From Actinomycetales bacterium (GTDB taxonomy: Bacteria > Actinomycetota > Actinomycetes > Mycobacteriales > Mycobacteriaceae): a stretch of 9,545 nucleotides of DNA. Each line of letters starts with the position of its first letter. Within the stretch, counting starts at the first letter, position 1. Under the pieces are notes generated by a model, which saw nothing but the letters and a program-made list of their open reading frames with translations, did no database searches and was not told where the DNA came from. Below are positions 1 to 7,068 of this stretch, piece after piece. The translations under genes and the position numbers were made by a program. Where the stretch lies: the NCBI GenBank assembly GCA_012838715.1, contig DUOR01000105.1, forward strand, positions 1-9,545. The letters run 5' to 3'.

Positions 1-46
1 AATCACCGGGGGCCGGGCCGTTTCGCGTGCGGCGCTGGTTCCGCCG
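1..46. other. Short region downstream of leuS
   Basis: Forty-six bases between the leuS stop and the window edge. Read on the minus strand, a 5-bp complementarity (CGGCG/CGCCG, 7-nt loop) follows the stop at once, but there is no U-run. I cannot call a terminator, and the next gene is outside the window. Confidence 0.3.
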
Positions 47-2977
47 CTACTTCTTCACCACGACGTTGACCATCTTGCCGGGCACGACGATGACCTTCGC
101 CACGGTGCCTTCGGCGGTGTAGGCGGCGATCTTCTCGTCCGCCAGGGCGATGGCCTCGACGTCCTCGCGGGAGGCGTCGGCGGCGACGGACACGCGGGAG
201 CGGACCTTGCCGTTGACCTGGACGGGCAGCTCGATGGTGTCGTCCACCAGCCACTTCTCGTCGGCGGCGGGCCAGGGACCGTGGGCCAGGGACTCGTCGT
301 GGCCGAGGCGCGACCACAGTTCCTCCGCGATGTGCGGGGCGACCGGGCCGAGCATCAGGGCCAGCGGCTCGACGGCGGCGCGGGGGGCGCCGGCGGTGCC
401 GTAGGCCTTGGTCAGGTGGTTGACGTACTCGATCAGCTTGGCGACGGCCGTGTTGTCGCGCAGTGCCGCGTAGTCGGCGGTGACGCCGTCGATGGTCCGG
501 TGGAGCGCCTTCAGGTCGTCGTCGGAAAGCTCGGCGTCGGTGACGGCGGCGCCGCCGGTGTTCTCGTCGACGACGAGGCGCCACGCGCGCTGCAGGAAAC
601 GCTGCGCGCCGACGAGGTCCTTGGTGGCCCAGGGGCGGGAGGTGTCCAGGGGGCCCATGGCCATCTCGTAGACGCGGAGGGTGTCGGCGCCGTAGCCGTC
701 GCAGACCTCGTCGGGAGAGACGGAGTTCTTCAGGGACTTGCCCATCTTGCCGTACTCCTGGAAAACCTCCAGGTCAGCGCCGTCGTCGCCGGCGCCCGGG
801 ATGAAGAACCGGCCGTCGCGCTCGACGACGTCTGCGGCCGGCTGGTACACGCCGCGGGCGTCGGTGTACGCGTACGCCTGGATGTAGCCCTGGTTGAACA
901 GGCGGCGGTACGGCTCCAGCGAGGTCACGTGGCCCAGGTCGTAGAGGACCTTGTGCCAGAAGCGCGAGTACAGCAGGTGCAGCACCGCGTGCTCGACGCC
1001 GCCGACGTACAGGTCGACGCCGCCCGGGTCCTTCGGGCCGTGGGTCTCGGGGCGCGGGCCGGTCCAGTAGCGCTCGTTCTCGATGTCGCACAGGGCGTCG
1101 TCGTTGTTCGGGTCGATGTAGCGCAGCTGGTACCAGGAGGAGCCCGCCCAGTTGGGCATGACGTTGGTGTCGCGGCGGTACATCTTCGGGCCGTCGCCCA
1201 GGTCGAGCTCGACGTTGACCCAGTCGGTGGCCTTCGCCAGCGGGGCCTGCGGCTCGGTGTCGGCGTCGTCCGGGTCGAAGGTGACCGGCTTGTAGTCCTC
1301 GACCTCCGGCAGCTCCACCGGCAGCATCGACTCGGGCAGCGGGTGCGCGACGTCGTTCTCGTCGTAGACCACCGGGAACGGCTCGCCCCAGTAGCGCTGG
1401 CGGGCGAACAGCCAGTCGCGCAGCTTGTACTGCGTGGTGCCGCGGCCGGCGCCCTCCTTCTCCAGCCACTCGATGGTGGTCTGCTTCGCGTCGGCGGTGC
1501 CGAGGCCGTTGATGTTCAGGCCGCGGTCGTTCGCCGAGTTCACCGCCTTGCCGTCGCCGACGAAAGCCTGCGTGCCGACGTCGCCGGCGCCCTTCTCCGG
1601 GGCGACGACCTCGACGATGGGCAGACCGAAGGCGGAGGCGAACTCATGGTCGCGCTCGTCGTGGCCCGGGACCGCCATGATGGCGCCGGTGCCGTAGCCC
1701 GCCAGGACGTAGTCGGCGATGAAGACGGGGACCTGCTCGCCGGACACCGGGTTGACGGCGTAGGCGCCGGTGAAGACGCCGGTCTTCTCCTTGTTCTCCT
1801 GGCGCTCCAGGTCCGACTTCGCGGCGATGGAGCGGCGGTAGGCGGCGATGGCCGCGGCGGGGGAGTCCTCGCCGAGGGTCCACCGGGGGTCGACGCCCTC
1901 CGGGTAGGAGGCCGCGACCAGGTCATCGACCAGATCCAGCTCCGGCGCCAGCACCATGTACGACGCGCCGAACAGGGTGTCCGGGCGGGTGGTGAAGACC
2001 TCGATGGGGCGGGTGGAACCGTCGGCGGCGGTCGCCTCGAAGACGACCTCCGCGCCGCGGGAGCGGCCAATCCAGTTGCGCTGCATGGTCTTGACCTTGT
2101 CCGGCCAGTCCAGCAGGTCCAGGTCGTCGGCCAGGCGGTCGGCGTAGGCGGTGATGCGCATCATCCACTGGCCCAGGCGCTTGCGGAACACCGGGAAGTT
2201 GCCGCGCTCGGAGCGGCCCTCCGCGGTGACCTCCTCGTTGGACAGCACGGTGCCCAGGCCCGGGCACCAGTTGACCATCGAGTTCGAGCGGTAGACCAGG
2301 CGGCGGGCCTCCAGGGCGCGGTCGCGCTCCACGGCGTCCAGCTCATCCCACGCGCGCCCGGCGAACTCCTCCGGCAGGGCGACGGTGCCGGCGGCGTAGG
2401 CGTCGGCAAGCTCCTCGATGGGGCGCGCCTTGCCGGCCTCCTCGTCGAACCAGGAGTTGAAGATTCGCAGGAAAATCCACTGCGTCCACCGGTAGTAGTC
2501 GGTGTCCGTGGTGGCGAAGGCGCGGCGCTTGTCGTGGCCCAGGCCCAGGCGGCCCAGCTGGCGCTCCATGTTCGCGATGTTCGCCTCGGTGGTCACGCGC
2601 GGGTGCGTGCCCGTCTGCACGGCGAACTGCTCGGCGGGCAGGCCGAAGGCGTCGTAACCGAGGGTGTGCAGCACGTTCACGCCGCGCATGCGATGGAAGC
2701 GTGCGAAGACGTCCGTGGCGATGTAGCCGAGCGGATGGCCGACGTGCAGGCCGACGCCCGACGGGTAGGGGAACATGTCCTGCACGAACAGCTTGTCCTT
2801 CGGCAGCTCCGCGCCATCCGCCGGCGCAAGATCGCCGACCGGGTTCGGGGCGTTGAACGTGCCCCGCTCGGCCCAACGCTTCTGCCAGGTCGCCTCCACC
2901 TCGGCGGCGACGGCCGGGGTGTAGCGGTGCTCCGCCGTGGGGTTCGTGCTGTTGTCGGTGTTCCCGCTGTTCGTCAT
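47..2977 (-). CDS. leuS: Leucyl-tRNA synthetase (class I)
   Basis: Cytoplasmic enzyme that activates leucine with ATP and charges tRNA-Leu. The 976-residue product is long compared with about 860 in E. coli but fits actinobacterial LeuS. Visible motifs: HIGH-type HVGH at residues 78-81; the actinobacterial segment [14 protein letters not shown]; a CP1 editing domain with the threonine-rich TTRPDT at 329-334 and [15 protein letters not shown] ending at 443, where D440 and D443 match the conserved editing aspartates; the second signature KMGKS at about 744-748, with Gly replacing the first Ser of KMSKS; then the anticodon-binding helical domain and a C-terminal domain ending VVVKK. The ATG at 2975-2977 is chosen because an in-frame extension to 3055 reads through promoter sequence and has no LeuS-like residues. 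No Shine-Dalgarno is present; a TATGCT box lies 8 nt upstream, so the mRNA is probably leaderless. The stop is TAG. It is divergent from the SdpI-like gene. Confidence 0.98.
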   Translation of the reverse strand: MTNSGNTDNSTNPTAEHRYTPAVAAEVEATWQKRWAERGTFNAPNPVGDLAPADGAELPKDKLFVQDMFPYPSGVGLHVGHPLGYIATDVFARFHRMRGVNVLHTLGYDAFGLPAEQFAVQTGTHPRVTTEANIANMERQLGRLGLGHDKRRAFATTDTDYYRWTQWIFLRIFNSWFDEEAGKARPIEELADAYAAGTVALPEEFAGRAWDELDAVERDRALEARRLVYRSNSMVNWCPGLGTVLSNEEVTAEGRSERGNFPVFRKRLGQWMMRITAYADRLADDLDLLDWPDKVKTMQRNWIGRSRGAEVVFEATAADGSTRPIEVFTTRPDTLFGASYMVLAPELDLVDDLVAASYPEGVDPRWTLGEDSPAAAIAAYRRSIAAKSDLERQENKEKTGVFTGAYAVNPVSGEQVPVFIADYVLAGYGTGAIMAVPGHDERDHEFASAFGLPIVEVVAPEKGAGDVGTQAFVGDGKAVNSANDRGLNINGLGTADAKQTTIEWLEKEGAGRGTTQYKLRDWLFARQRYWGEPFPVVYDENDVAHPLPESMLPVELPEVEDYKPVTFDPDDADTEPQAPLAKATDWVNVELDLGDGPKMYRRDTNVMPNWAGSSWYQLRYIDPNNDDALCDIENERYWTGPRPETHGPKDPGGVDLYVGGVEHAVLHLLYSRFWHKVLYDLGHVTSLEPYRRLFNQGYIQAYAYTDARGVYQPAADVVERDGRFFIPGAGDDGADLEVFQEYGKMGKSLKNSVSPDEVCDGYGADTLRVYEMAMGPLDTSRPWATKDLVGAQRFLQRAWRLVVDENTGGAAVTDAELSDDDLKALHRTIDGVTADYAALRDNTAVAKLIEYVNHLTKAYGTAGAPRAAVEPLALMLGPVAPHIAEELWSRLGHDESLAHGPWPAADEKWLVDDTIELPVQVNGKVRSRVSVAADASREDVEAIALADEKIAAYTAEGTVAKVIVVPGKMVNVVVKK

Positions 2978-2985
2978 GGGTACAC

Positions 2986-2991
2986 AGCATA
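2986..2991 (-). promoter_or_regulatory. Putative -10 box of leuS (leaderless)
   Basis: On the minus strand this reads TATGCT, matching the actinobacterial -10 consensus TANNNT. Its last base is 8 nt before the leuS ATG, so a start site 7-9 nt downstream would fall on or next to the A of the ATG. No -35 match is seen about 17 bp upstream, which is common in this group. A leaderless leuS would have no 5' UTR, which excludes T-box or attenuator control at this promoter. Confidence 0.5.
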
Positions 2992-3027
2992 GTGGGCGGG
3001 GTGCGTGGCGCTGGATAGAGGTACGCG

Positions 3028-3056
3028 GGTGCGGGGGCGCGGTTTTTCCCCGCACC
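3028..3056. repeat. Perfect 9-bp inverted repeat in divergent promoter region
   Basis: GGTGCGGGG at 3028-3036 is exactly complementary to CCCCGCACC at 3048-3056, with an 11-nt spacer that includes TTTTT. It spans roughly -26 to -54 relative to the inferred start of the SdpI-like gene, covering its -35 zone, and lies 51 bp upstream of the leuS start codon. The position suits an operator for one or both genes. It lies upstream of both inferred transcription starts, so it is unlikely to act as an RNA hairpin. Confidence 0.45.
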
Positions 3057-3068
3057 GTGTCCAGGCCT

Positions 3069-3074
3069 TATATT
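3069..3074 (+). promoter_or_regulatory. Putative -10 box of the SdpI-like gene (leaderless)
   Basis: TATATT, a strong TANNNT match in otherwise GC-rich DNA. Seven bases separate it from the ATG at 3082, placing the start site at about 3081-3082. This decides the gene start: the in-frame TTG at 3073 overlaps the -10 box itself, and the GTG at 3076 is too close to it. Confidence 0.6.
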
Positions 3075-3081
3075 GGTGACC

Positions 3082-3666
3082 ATGATCGTGATTCCGGTGA
3101 TTCTCCTGGTCGTGGCCCTCTTCATTGCGGTCGTGGCCGGGCTGGCGTGGTCGGCGAAGCTGCCGGGCAACAATTGGATTGGCATCCGCGCCCCCGAGGC
3201 CCGCAAGTCCAGGGAGAACTGGGACATCACGCACCGCATCGCCGGCCCGCCGTGGGCCGTGTCCGCGCTGGGGTTCTTCGGCTCCGCGGCCCTGTCGTTC
3301 GTGGCCATCCAGCCCGACGCCTCCGGCTGGATGTGGCTGTGGGTCGTCGTCGCCGTGCTGCTGGGCCTGACCATGCTGGGCGTCGGCGCCGCCATCGGCT
3401 CCCACACCATCGCGCTGTACGACGCGAAGAAGTCCGCCGAGGCGGACGCCGCGTCGGGCTGCTGCTCCTCCGGCGGCGACGGCGCCGCGTCCTGCGGTGA
3501 CTCCGCGGCCGCCGACCCGTCCTCCGATTGCGGCGTCTCCGGCGGCTGCGGTTCCTGCGGCCTGAGCGGCATGTGCGAGGGCGGCGCGACCGGTGCGACC
3601 GGCTCCGACGCCACGGTCGACCGCGACGCGCTGCGCCGTGCGGCCCGTTCCGCCGACTCTGAGTAA
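3082..3666 (+). CDS. SdpI-family small membrane protein with Cys-rich tail
   Basis: A 194-residue membrane protein. Three hydrophobic segments lie at about 2-22, 56-77 and 83-106. Between the first two is the SdpI-family motif: PGNNWIGIRAPEARKS (28-43) followed by NWDITHR (46-52). SdpI of Bacillus subtilis gives immunity to the SdpC toxin and signals through an ArsR-type repressor; the role of actinobacterial relatives is generally unknown. The basic first loop predicts N-terminus out and C-terminus in the cytoplasm. The tail from about 107 is Gly/Ser/Ala-rich with seven cysteines (127, 128, 138, 150, 156, 159, 165), the last four spaced C-x5-C-x2-C-x5-C, suggesting metal binding or thiol chemistry (inference). 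The ATG is set by the -10 box 7 nt upstream; there is no Shine-Dalgarno. No sdpABC toxin gene is seen nearby. Family assignment is good, function open. Confidence 0.85.
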   Translation: MIVIPVILLVVALFIAVVAGLAWSAKLPGNNWIGIRAPEARKSRENWDITHRIAGPPWAVSALGFFGSAALSFVAIQPDASGWMWLWVVVAVLLGLTMLGVGAAIGSHTIALYDAKKSAEADAASGCCSSGGDGAASCGDSAAADPSSDCGVSGGCGSCGLSGMCEGGATGATGSDATVDRDALRRAARSADSE

Positions 3667-3717
3667 CCGCCGGAAAACCGGGCCACCGCAACGCGCCCGG
3701 GGGAGCGGCCCAAGGGT

Positions 3718-3723
3718 TACGCT
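3718..3723 (+). promoter_or_regulatory. Putative -10 box of the SLC10A7-like gene (leaderless)
   Basis: TACGCT fits TANNNT and is 6 nt from the ATG at 3730, so the inferred start site is the A of the ATG. There is no Shine-Dalgarno between it and the start. It suggests that this gene can be transcribed separately from the SdpI-like gene, 63 bp upstream. Confidence 0.45.
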
Positions 3724-3729
3724 CATCAC

Positions 3730-4719
3730 ATGTTGAATCGCTTGCGCAATTGGCGCCCCGATCCGCTGATCGTGCTTATCGTGCTCGCCGTCATCATCGC
3801 GATCTTCCTGCCGGCCCGCGGCGAGTTCGCGGAAGGGTTCGGCGTCGCGACGAAGCTGGCCATCGCCCTGCTGTTCTTCCTGTACGGCTCGCGGCTGAGC
3901 CCGCGGGAGGCACTCGACGGCCTGAAGCACTGGCGCCTGCACCTGATGATCCTGGCGTTGACGTTCGTGCTGTTCCCGATCATCGGGTTGGCGCTGAAGC
4001 CCCTGGATTGGGTGCTGGCGCCCGGCCTCTACCTGGGCATCCTCTACATGACGCTGGTGCCGTCGACGGTGCAGTCGTCGGTGAACTTCACGTCCATCGC
4101 GCACGGCAACATCGCCGGCGCCATCGTCTCGGCGTCGGCGTCGAACCTGCTGGGCATCGTGTTCACGCCGGTGCTGGTGATGCTGTTCATGGCCACCGGC
4201 GACGGCGTGCAGGTCGACGGCCAGGTGTTCATCGACATTTCGCTGCAGCTGCTGCTGCCGTTCGTCCTGGGCCAGCTGCTGCGGAAGTGGACCTTCAAGT
4301 TCGCCGCGGCGAAGGCCACCAAGAACGTGGACCGCATCTCCATCGCCATGGTCGTCTACGTGGCGTTCTCCGAGGGCATGGTCGAGGGCATCTGGGGCCA
4401 GGTGCCGGTGCGCGACATCATCATCCTGTGCGTGCTGTCCGTCGTGCTCGTGGAGTTCCTGCTGCGCCTGTCGGGGTTCCTGGCCCGCCGCGCCGGCTTC
4501 GACCGCAAGGACCGCATCGCCATCCAGTTCTGCGGCTCGAAGAAGTCGCTGGCGACCGGCCTGCCGATGGCGGCCGTCATCTTCGGCGGCGCCGGCGCGG
4601 GCCTCATCATCCTGCCGCTGATGATCTTCCACCAGATCCAGCTGATGATGTGCGCCGTCTACGCCGCCAAGTGGGGCAAGGAATTCGAGGAACGGGAGAT
4701 GGCGGACGCGGTGAACTAG
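3730..4719 (+). CDS. SLC10A7-like bile acid:sodium symporter family transporter
   Basis: A 329-residue polytopic inner-membrane protein of the SBF-like group that includes human SLC10A7 and fungal Rch1. About ten hydrophobic segments are visible, starting at 12-28. Recognisable motifs: LYGSRLS at 51-57, HWRLHL at 67-72, the central VPSTVQSSVNFTSIAHGN at 110-127 (the discontinuous-helix region of this fold), and CGSKKSLATGLPMA at 268-281. Length is typical and the gene is intact. Eukaryotic members are linked to calcium homeostasis; bacterial substrates are unknown, so the sodium/bile acid label reflects the fold and not an observed substrate. The ATG is supported by a -10 box 6 nt upstream and the N-terminus begins just before helix 1. 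It is co-directional with its neighbours but appears to have its own promoter. Family call firm, substrate unknown. Confidence 0.92.
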   Translation: MLNRLRNWRPDPLIVLIVLAVIIAIFLPARGEFAEGFGVATKLAIALLFFLYGSRLSPREALDGLKHWRLHLMILALTFVLFPIIGLALKPLDWVLAPGLYLGILYMTLVPSTVQSSVNFTSIAHGNIAGAIVSASASNLLGIVFTPVLVMLFMATGDGVQVDGQVFIDISLQLLLPFVLGQLLRKWTFKFAAAKATKNVDRISIAMVVYVAFSEGMVEGIWGQVPVRDIIILCVLSVVLVEFLLRLSGFLARRAGFDRKDRIAIQFCGSKKSLATGLPMAAVIFGGAGAGLIILPLMIFHQIQLMMCAVYAAKWGKEFEEREMADAVN

Positions 4720-4743
4720 CCGCCAACCGAACCGCCAACCGAA
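4720..4743 (+). repeat. 12-bp tandem repeat after the transporter stop
   Basis: Two perfect copies of CCGCCAACCGAA, at 4720-4731 and 4732-4743, followed by a partial third (CCGCCA, 4744-4749). The array begins immediately after the TAG at 4717-4719. It resembles a small slippage duplication; no function is evident. Confidence 0.7.
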
Positions 4744-4825
4744 CCGCCATCTGATCCGTGAAACACGGTGCACCCAAACGTAAACCGGTGGTCCGCCGCC
4801 GTTCGCGCTGAGGCCACCGGGCATT

Positions 4826-4836
4826 TACCGTAGCGT
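4826..4836 (+). promoter_or_regulatory. Overlapping -10 candidates for the DUF695-like gene
   Basis: TACCGT (4826-4831) and TAGCGT (4831-4836) both fit TANNNT. Either would give a 5' UTR of about 80 nt before the ATG at 4926, unlike the leaderless neighbours. The TAGCGT box would also allow a leaderless GTG at 4845, in frame with the gene. Confidence 0.35.
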
Positions 4837-4914
4837 TGATCGCGGTGCGCGGTCCGCTGATTTGCGGCGGTCCGCGCCGCGCCACATCGGGCGCCGGACA
4901 AGCGTCGAAGGAGC

Positions 4915-4920
4915 AGGGAG
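4915..4920 (+). promoter_or_regulatory. Shine-Dalgarno that sets the start at 4926
   Basis: AGGGAG, 5 nt before the ATG at 4926, preceded by a second purine block AAGGAG (4908-4913). This is the clearest ribosome binding site in the window. It favours the ATG over upstream in-frame TTG (4836) and GTG (4845) codons. Confidence 0.6.
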
Positions 4921-4925
4921 AACGG

Positions 4926-5996
4926 ATGACGGATTCGTCGGCAAGCAATGGGGGAGACGCGGTGGGGACGGGTGCCGCACGGGACGCCGCCATCGCCGCG
5001 TTCTGGGACTGGTGGACGGTCACCGGCGCGGAGAAGCTGAACGCGGCGTTCACCGGCGGGGCCGATTTCGGCGGCGGCGCGGACTTCGACATCCAGGCGG
5101 AGGTCGGGTCGAGGGTGTCGGCCATCGACGAGCGCCTGGTGTGGGGTTTCGGCGCGGGCGAGCCGTACTCGCGGCACCTGCTCACGGTGACGGCCGCCGG
5201 CGACCCGGAGGTCCGTTCCATCGCCCGCCGCTGGCTCGACGCCGCCCCCGACGACGGCCCGGTGTGGTCCTTCACGGATCTGCGGGTCGCAGAGCCGGTC
5301 ACCACGGTGACCTGGGCGGGCCACGAGATTGACCCGGCGGAGGCGCGGGTGGCCGTGCAGTCCGGCACCGGCGTCGTCGACGTGTCGCTGTACCACCCGG
5401 TGTTCCCGCGGTTCGCGGAGCAGGGCCCGGACGGCGAGCGCGACGTCGCCCAGGTCGGTTTCATGCTGCTGCAGCTGGCGCTGGGCGAAGAGGACTTCGG
5501 CCTGTGGTTCCGTGGTTTCGCCTTCTCCGGCGAGGAGCCGGGGGAGTCGATGCCGCTGTCGGATCTGCCCGCCTACATCGACCGCCTCGCCGGCGCGTGC
5601 CCCCGTTGGCTGACGCTGCAGGGCCTCTCCGACGGCAAGCCCGTCACGGTGGGCACCCGCGCGCCGCTGTCGCCGCTGCTCGGCCCGCTGTTCACGCGCC
5701 ACGTGGTCGTGCAGCTGCTGTTCGCCGATGTGCTTGACGACGGCCAGGCCGGCGAATCGTCCGTCAAGGCGCTCAAGGACTTCGGCGAGGAGGCGATGGC
5801 GGTGCTGCACGACGACGGCATGCTCGTCGCCTCGGAGACCGCCGACGGCATGCGCCTGCTGCACTTCTACGTCGACCCGGAGACCGACGCCCTGGATCGC
5901 CTGAACAACCTGACCGACACCTGGTCCGAGGGCGACCGCGAAATCGTCGCCGCCGAGGACCCCGCCTGGCAGCGGGTCGGCCACCTGCGGGCCTGA
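4926..5996 (+). CDS. Uncharacterised acidic protein, DUF695-like C-terminus
   Basis: A 356-residue soluble, acidic protein with no signal peptide or membrane segment. Two parts can be seen. The N-terminal part (about 20-160) starts with FWDWW (26-30), then LVWGFGAGEPYSRHLLTV (71-88) and RRWLDAAP (101-108), a layout I associate with uncharacterised actinobacterial proteins. The C-terminal part (about 250-356) runs from a possible structured segment at 255-310 through LLHFYVDPETDAL (311-323) to EDPAWQRV (344-351). The Tyr-Val-Asp segment followed by a Asp-Pro-x-Trp ending recalls DUF695, but this is pattern memory and not a search. No catalytic motif is evident. The gene has a good Shine-Dalgarno and probably its own promoter, and ends 22 bp from the convergent azlD stop. 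The gene is real on length, start signal and codon use; its function is unknown. Confidence 0.85.
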   Translation: MTDSSASNGGDAVGTGAARDAAIAAFWDWWTVTGAEKLNAAFTGGADFGGGADFDIQAEVGSRVSAIDERLVWGFGAGEPYSRHLLTVTAAGDPEVRSIARRWLDAAPDDGPVWSFTDLRVAEPVTTVTWAGHEIDPAEARVAVQSGTGVVDVSLYHPVFPRFAEQGPDGERDVAQVGFMLLQLALGEEDFGLWFRGFAFSGEEPGESMPLSDLPAYIDRLAGACPRWLTLQGLSDGKPVTVGTRAPLSPLLGPLFTRHVVVQLLFADVLDDGQAGESSVKALKDFGEEAMAVLHDDGMLVASETADGMRLLHFYVDPETDALDRLNNLTDTWSEGDREIVAAEDPAWQRVGHLRA

Positions 5997-6018
5997 GTTC
6001 CCCGGGCCGCGGGCCGGG
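5997..6018. terminator. GC-rich inverted repeat between convergent genes (weak)
   Basis: The 22 bp between the convergent stops of the DUF695-like gene and azlD are nearly all G and C. They contain CCCGG (6001-6005) complementary to CCGGG (6014-6018) with an 8-nt loop. A shared bidirectional terminator is plausible from position, but there is no U-run on either side. Confidence 0.25.
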
Positions 6019-6351
6019 TCAGCCGAGCACGTTCACCAGCACCATGTAGAGCGCGGTGCCGGCGAGGATGCTCAGCGCGGCCTGGCGCCGCCACAGGTGC
6101 AGGCCGACGGTCACGGCCAGGGCGATCGGCGCGGCCCACCAGCCGCCGGGATCGCCGGTGCGGCCGACCATGGTGAAGGCCACCAGCGCGACCATCACGC
6201 CCACCGGCATGGTCACGCCGAGCACCCGCACCAGCTCGGAGCCCCGCAGCGCGCGGATGAGCACGAACGGCAGCCACCGCAGCGCCACGGTCACGGCGCC
6301 CATGACCAGCAGGCTCGCCAGGACGTAGCCGGTGGCGGGGAAGTCACTCAT
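6019..6351 (-). CDS. brnE: AzlD/BrnE-type small subunit of amino-acid exporter
   Basis: A 110-residue membrane protein with about four hydrophobic segments (8-24, 42-62, 71-86, 90-108) and the AzlD-family motif LRWLPF at 24-29. Its length matches BrnE of Corynebacterium glutamicum (about 108 residues), the small partner of BrnF in exporting isoleucine, leucine, valine and methionine. The ATG at 6349-6351 overlaps the end of azlC by 8 nt (ATGAGTGA), a classic coupled arrangement. This fits the obligate AzlC-AzlD pairing and makes independent translation unlikely. Stop is TGA at 6019-6021. The family call is firm; the branched-chain specificity is inferred from homologs. azlD is a family-level alternative name. 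Confidence 0.9.
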   Translation of the reverse strand: MSDFPATGYVLASLLVMGAVTVALRWLPFVLIRALRGSELVRVLGVTMPVGVMVALVAFTMVGRTGDPGGWWAAPIALAVTVGLHLWRRQAALSILAGTALYMVLVNVLG

Positions 6352-7066
6352 CGCGCACCCCGGACTTCCAGGTCAGCACCCTGTCCAGGCCGGGCGACCA
6401 CACGCGGGCGAGCAGGAGGCCGAAGTACAGCAGCAGCCCGATGACCAGCATCTGGTCCGGGTTCACCAGCCAGCCGACGCCCACGCAGGCCAGCGCCGAC
6501 ACCGGCAGGGACCAGTCCCGGTTGGTCTCGAAAGCGTCGAGCGCCAGCACCGCGAACAGCGCGGTGAGGGCGAATTCGACGCCGTGCAGCCCGTCGGGAA
6601 GCGCGGTGCCCGCCAACGCCCCGATGATGCCGGGGATGACCCACATGGACTGGCAGAACAACTGGATGGTCAGCAGGCGCGCGCCGCCGAGCGGGGGAGC
6701 GCCCGGCGGGCGGGCCGACGCGATGGCGTAGGCCTCGTCGGTGAGCGCGTACGTCGAATAGGCCCGGCCGAGGCGCCCGCGGATGACGTTGCGGGGGAAG
6801 GTCAGGCCGTAAAAGACGTGACGGAAGTTGACCATGAACGCCGCGACCGCGGACCCGACGAGGCCCGTGTGCGCCATCACCAGGCCGACGGCCAGGAACT
6901 CCATCGACCCGGCGTACACCAGGATCGAGAAAATCGGCGTCCACCACCAGTCGAAACCCGTCTGCGTGACCAGCACACCGAACGCCAGACCCAGCGGCAC
7001 CAGGCCGAGGCCCACCGGCCAGGCCTCCGCGATCCCGCCGCGGATCGGGTGGGGGTCCCGTGCCAC
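6344..7066 (-). CDS. brnF: AzlC/BrnF-type branched-chain amino-acid exporter, large subunit
   Basis: A 240-residue inner-membrane permease subunit of the AzlC family. Motifs shared with C. glutamicum BrnF include PLGLAFGVLVTQTGFDWWWTP (from about 24), YAGSMEF (51-57), the signature VNFRHVFYGLTFP at 79-91, and TDEAYAIASARP (109-120). Six to eight hydrophobic segments follow the usual pattern. With BrnE it should export Ile, Leu, Val and perhaps Met, relieving toxic excess. In C. glutamicum brnFE is controlled by Lrp; no lrp gene is visible here. The start is GTG at 7064-7066, 2 nt after the yqgE stop and without a clear Shine-Dalgarno, so reinitiation after YqgE is likely. The open frame continues upstream to 7489 but there only shadows yqgE. 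Substrate specificity is inferred from family. Confidence 0.92.
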   Translation of the reverse strand: MARDPHPIRGGIAEAWPVGLGLVPLGLAFGVLVTQTGFDWWWTPIFSILVYAGSMEFLAVGLVMAHTGLVGSAVAAFMVNFRHVFYGLTFPRNVIRGRLGRAYSTYALTDEAYAIASARPPGAPPLGGARLLTIQLFCQSMWVIPGIIGALAGTALPDGLHGVEFALTALFAVLALDAFETNRDWSLPVSALACVGVGWLVNPDQMLVIGLLLYFGLLLARVWSPGLDRVLTWKSGVRDE

Positions 7067-7068
7067 GC

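Larger units (their letters stand above)
4744..4925 (+). other. Intergenic leader and promoter region of the DUF695-like gene
   Basis: The largest non-coding stretch in the window. It holds a small perfect hairpin CCGTG-AAA-CACGG (4756-4768) without a U-run; a 7-bp inverted repeat CCGGTGG (4785-4791) / CCACCGG (4814-4820), which a G-U and a G-C pair extend to 9 bp; overlapping -10 candidates; and a Shine-Dalgarno. The hairpins could end the upstream transcript or bind a regulator, but neither has the form of a classical terminator. An in-frame reading from 4836 exists but its residues look non-coding. Confidence 0.4.

Noticed and set aside
281..2992. A 903-codon plus-strand open frame opposite leuS
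   Set aside because: It is antisense to an unmistakable LeuS and its product is Val/Gly/Ala/Arg-rich with no domain; long antisense frames are normal in GC-rich coding DNA.
2978..3055. 26-residue N-terminal extension of LeuS
   Set aside because: It covers the inferred leuS -10 box and the inverted repeat, has no LeuS-like residues, and overlaps the divergent promoter region.
3073..3081. TTG or GTG starts for the SdpI-like gene
   Set aside because: TTG at 3073 lies inside the TATATT box and GTG at 3076 directly after it; ATG at 3082 has the right spacing.
3460..3576. Cys-rich tail of the SdpI-like protein as a frameshift artefact
   Set aside because: The frame stays open to a clean TAA with no break in codon pattern, and the acidic/basic C-terminal end reads like ordinary protein.
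2974..4824. A 616-codon minus-strand open frame across the SdpI-like and transporter genes
   Set aside because: It runs antisense to two well-supported families and through three promoter or intergenic regions; its His/Arg/Gln-rich product is a frame shadow.
4836..4925. 30-residue extension of the DUF695-like protein
   Set aside because: The TTG at 4836 overlaps the -10 candidates and the residues look non-coding, while the ATG at 4926 has a good Shine-Dalgarno. A leaderless GTG at 4845 remains a minor possibility.
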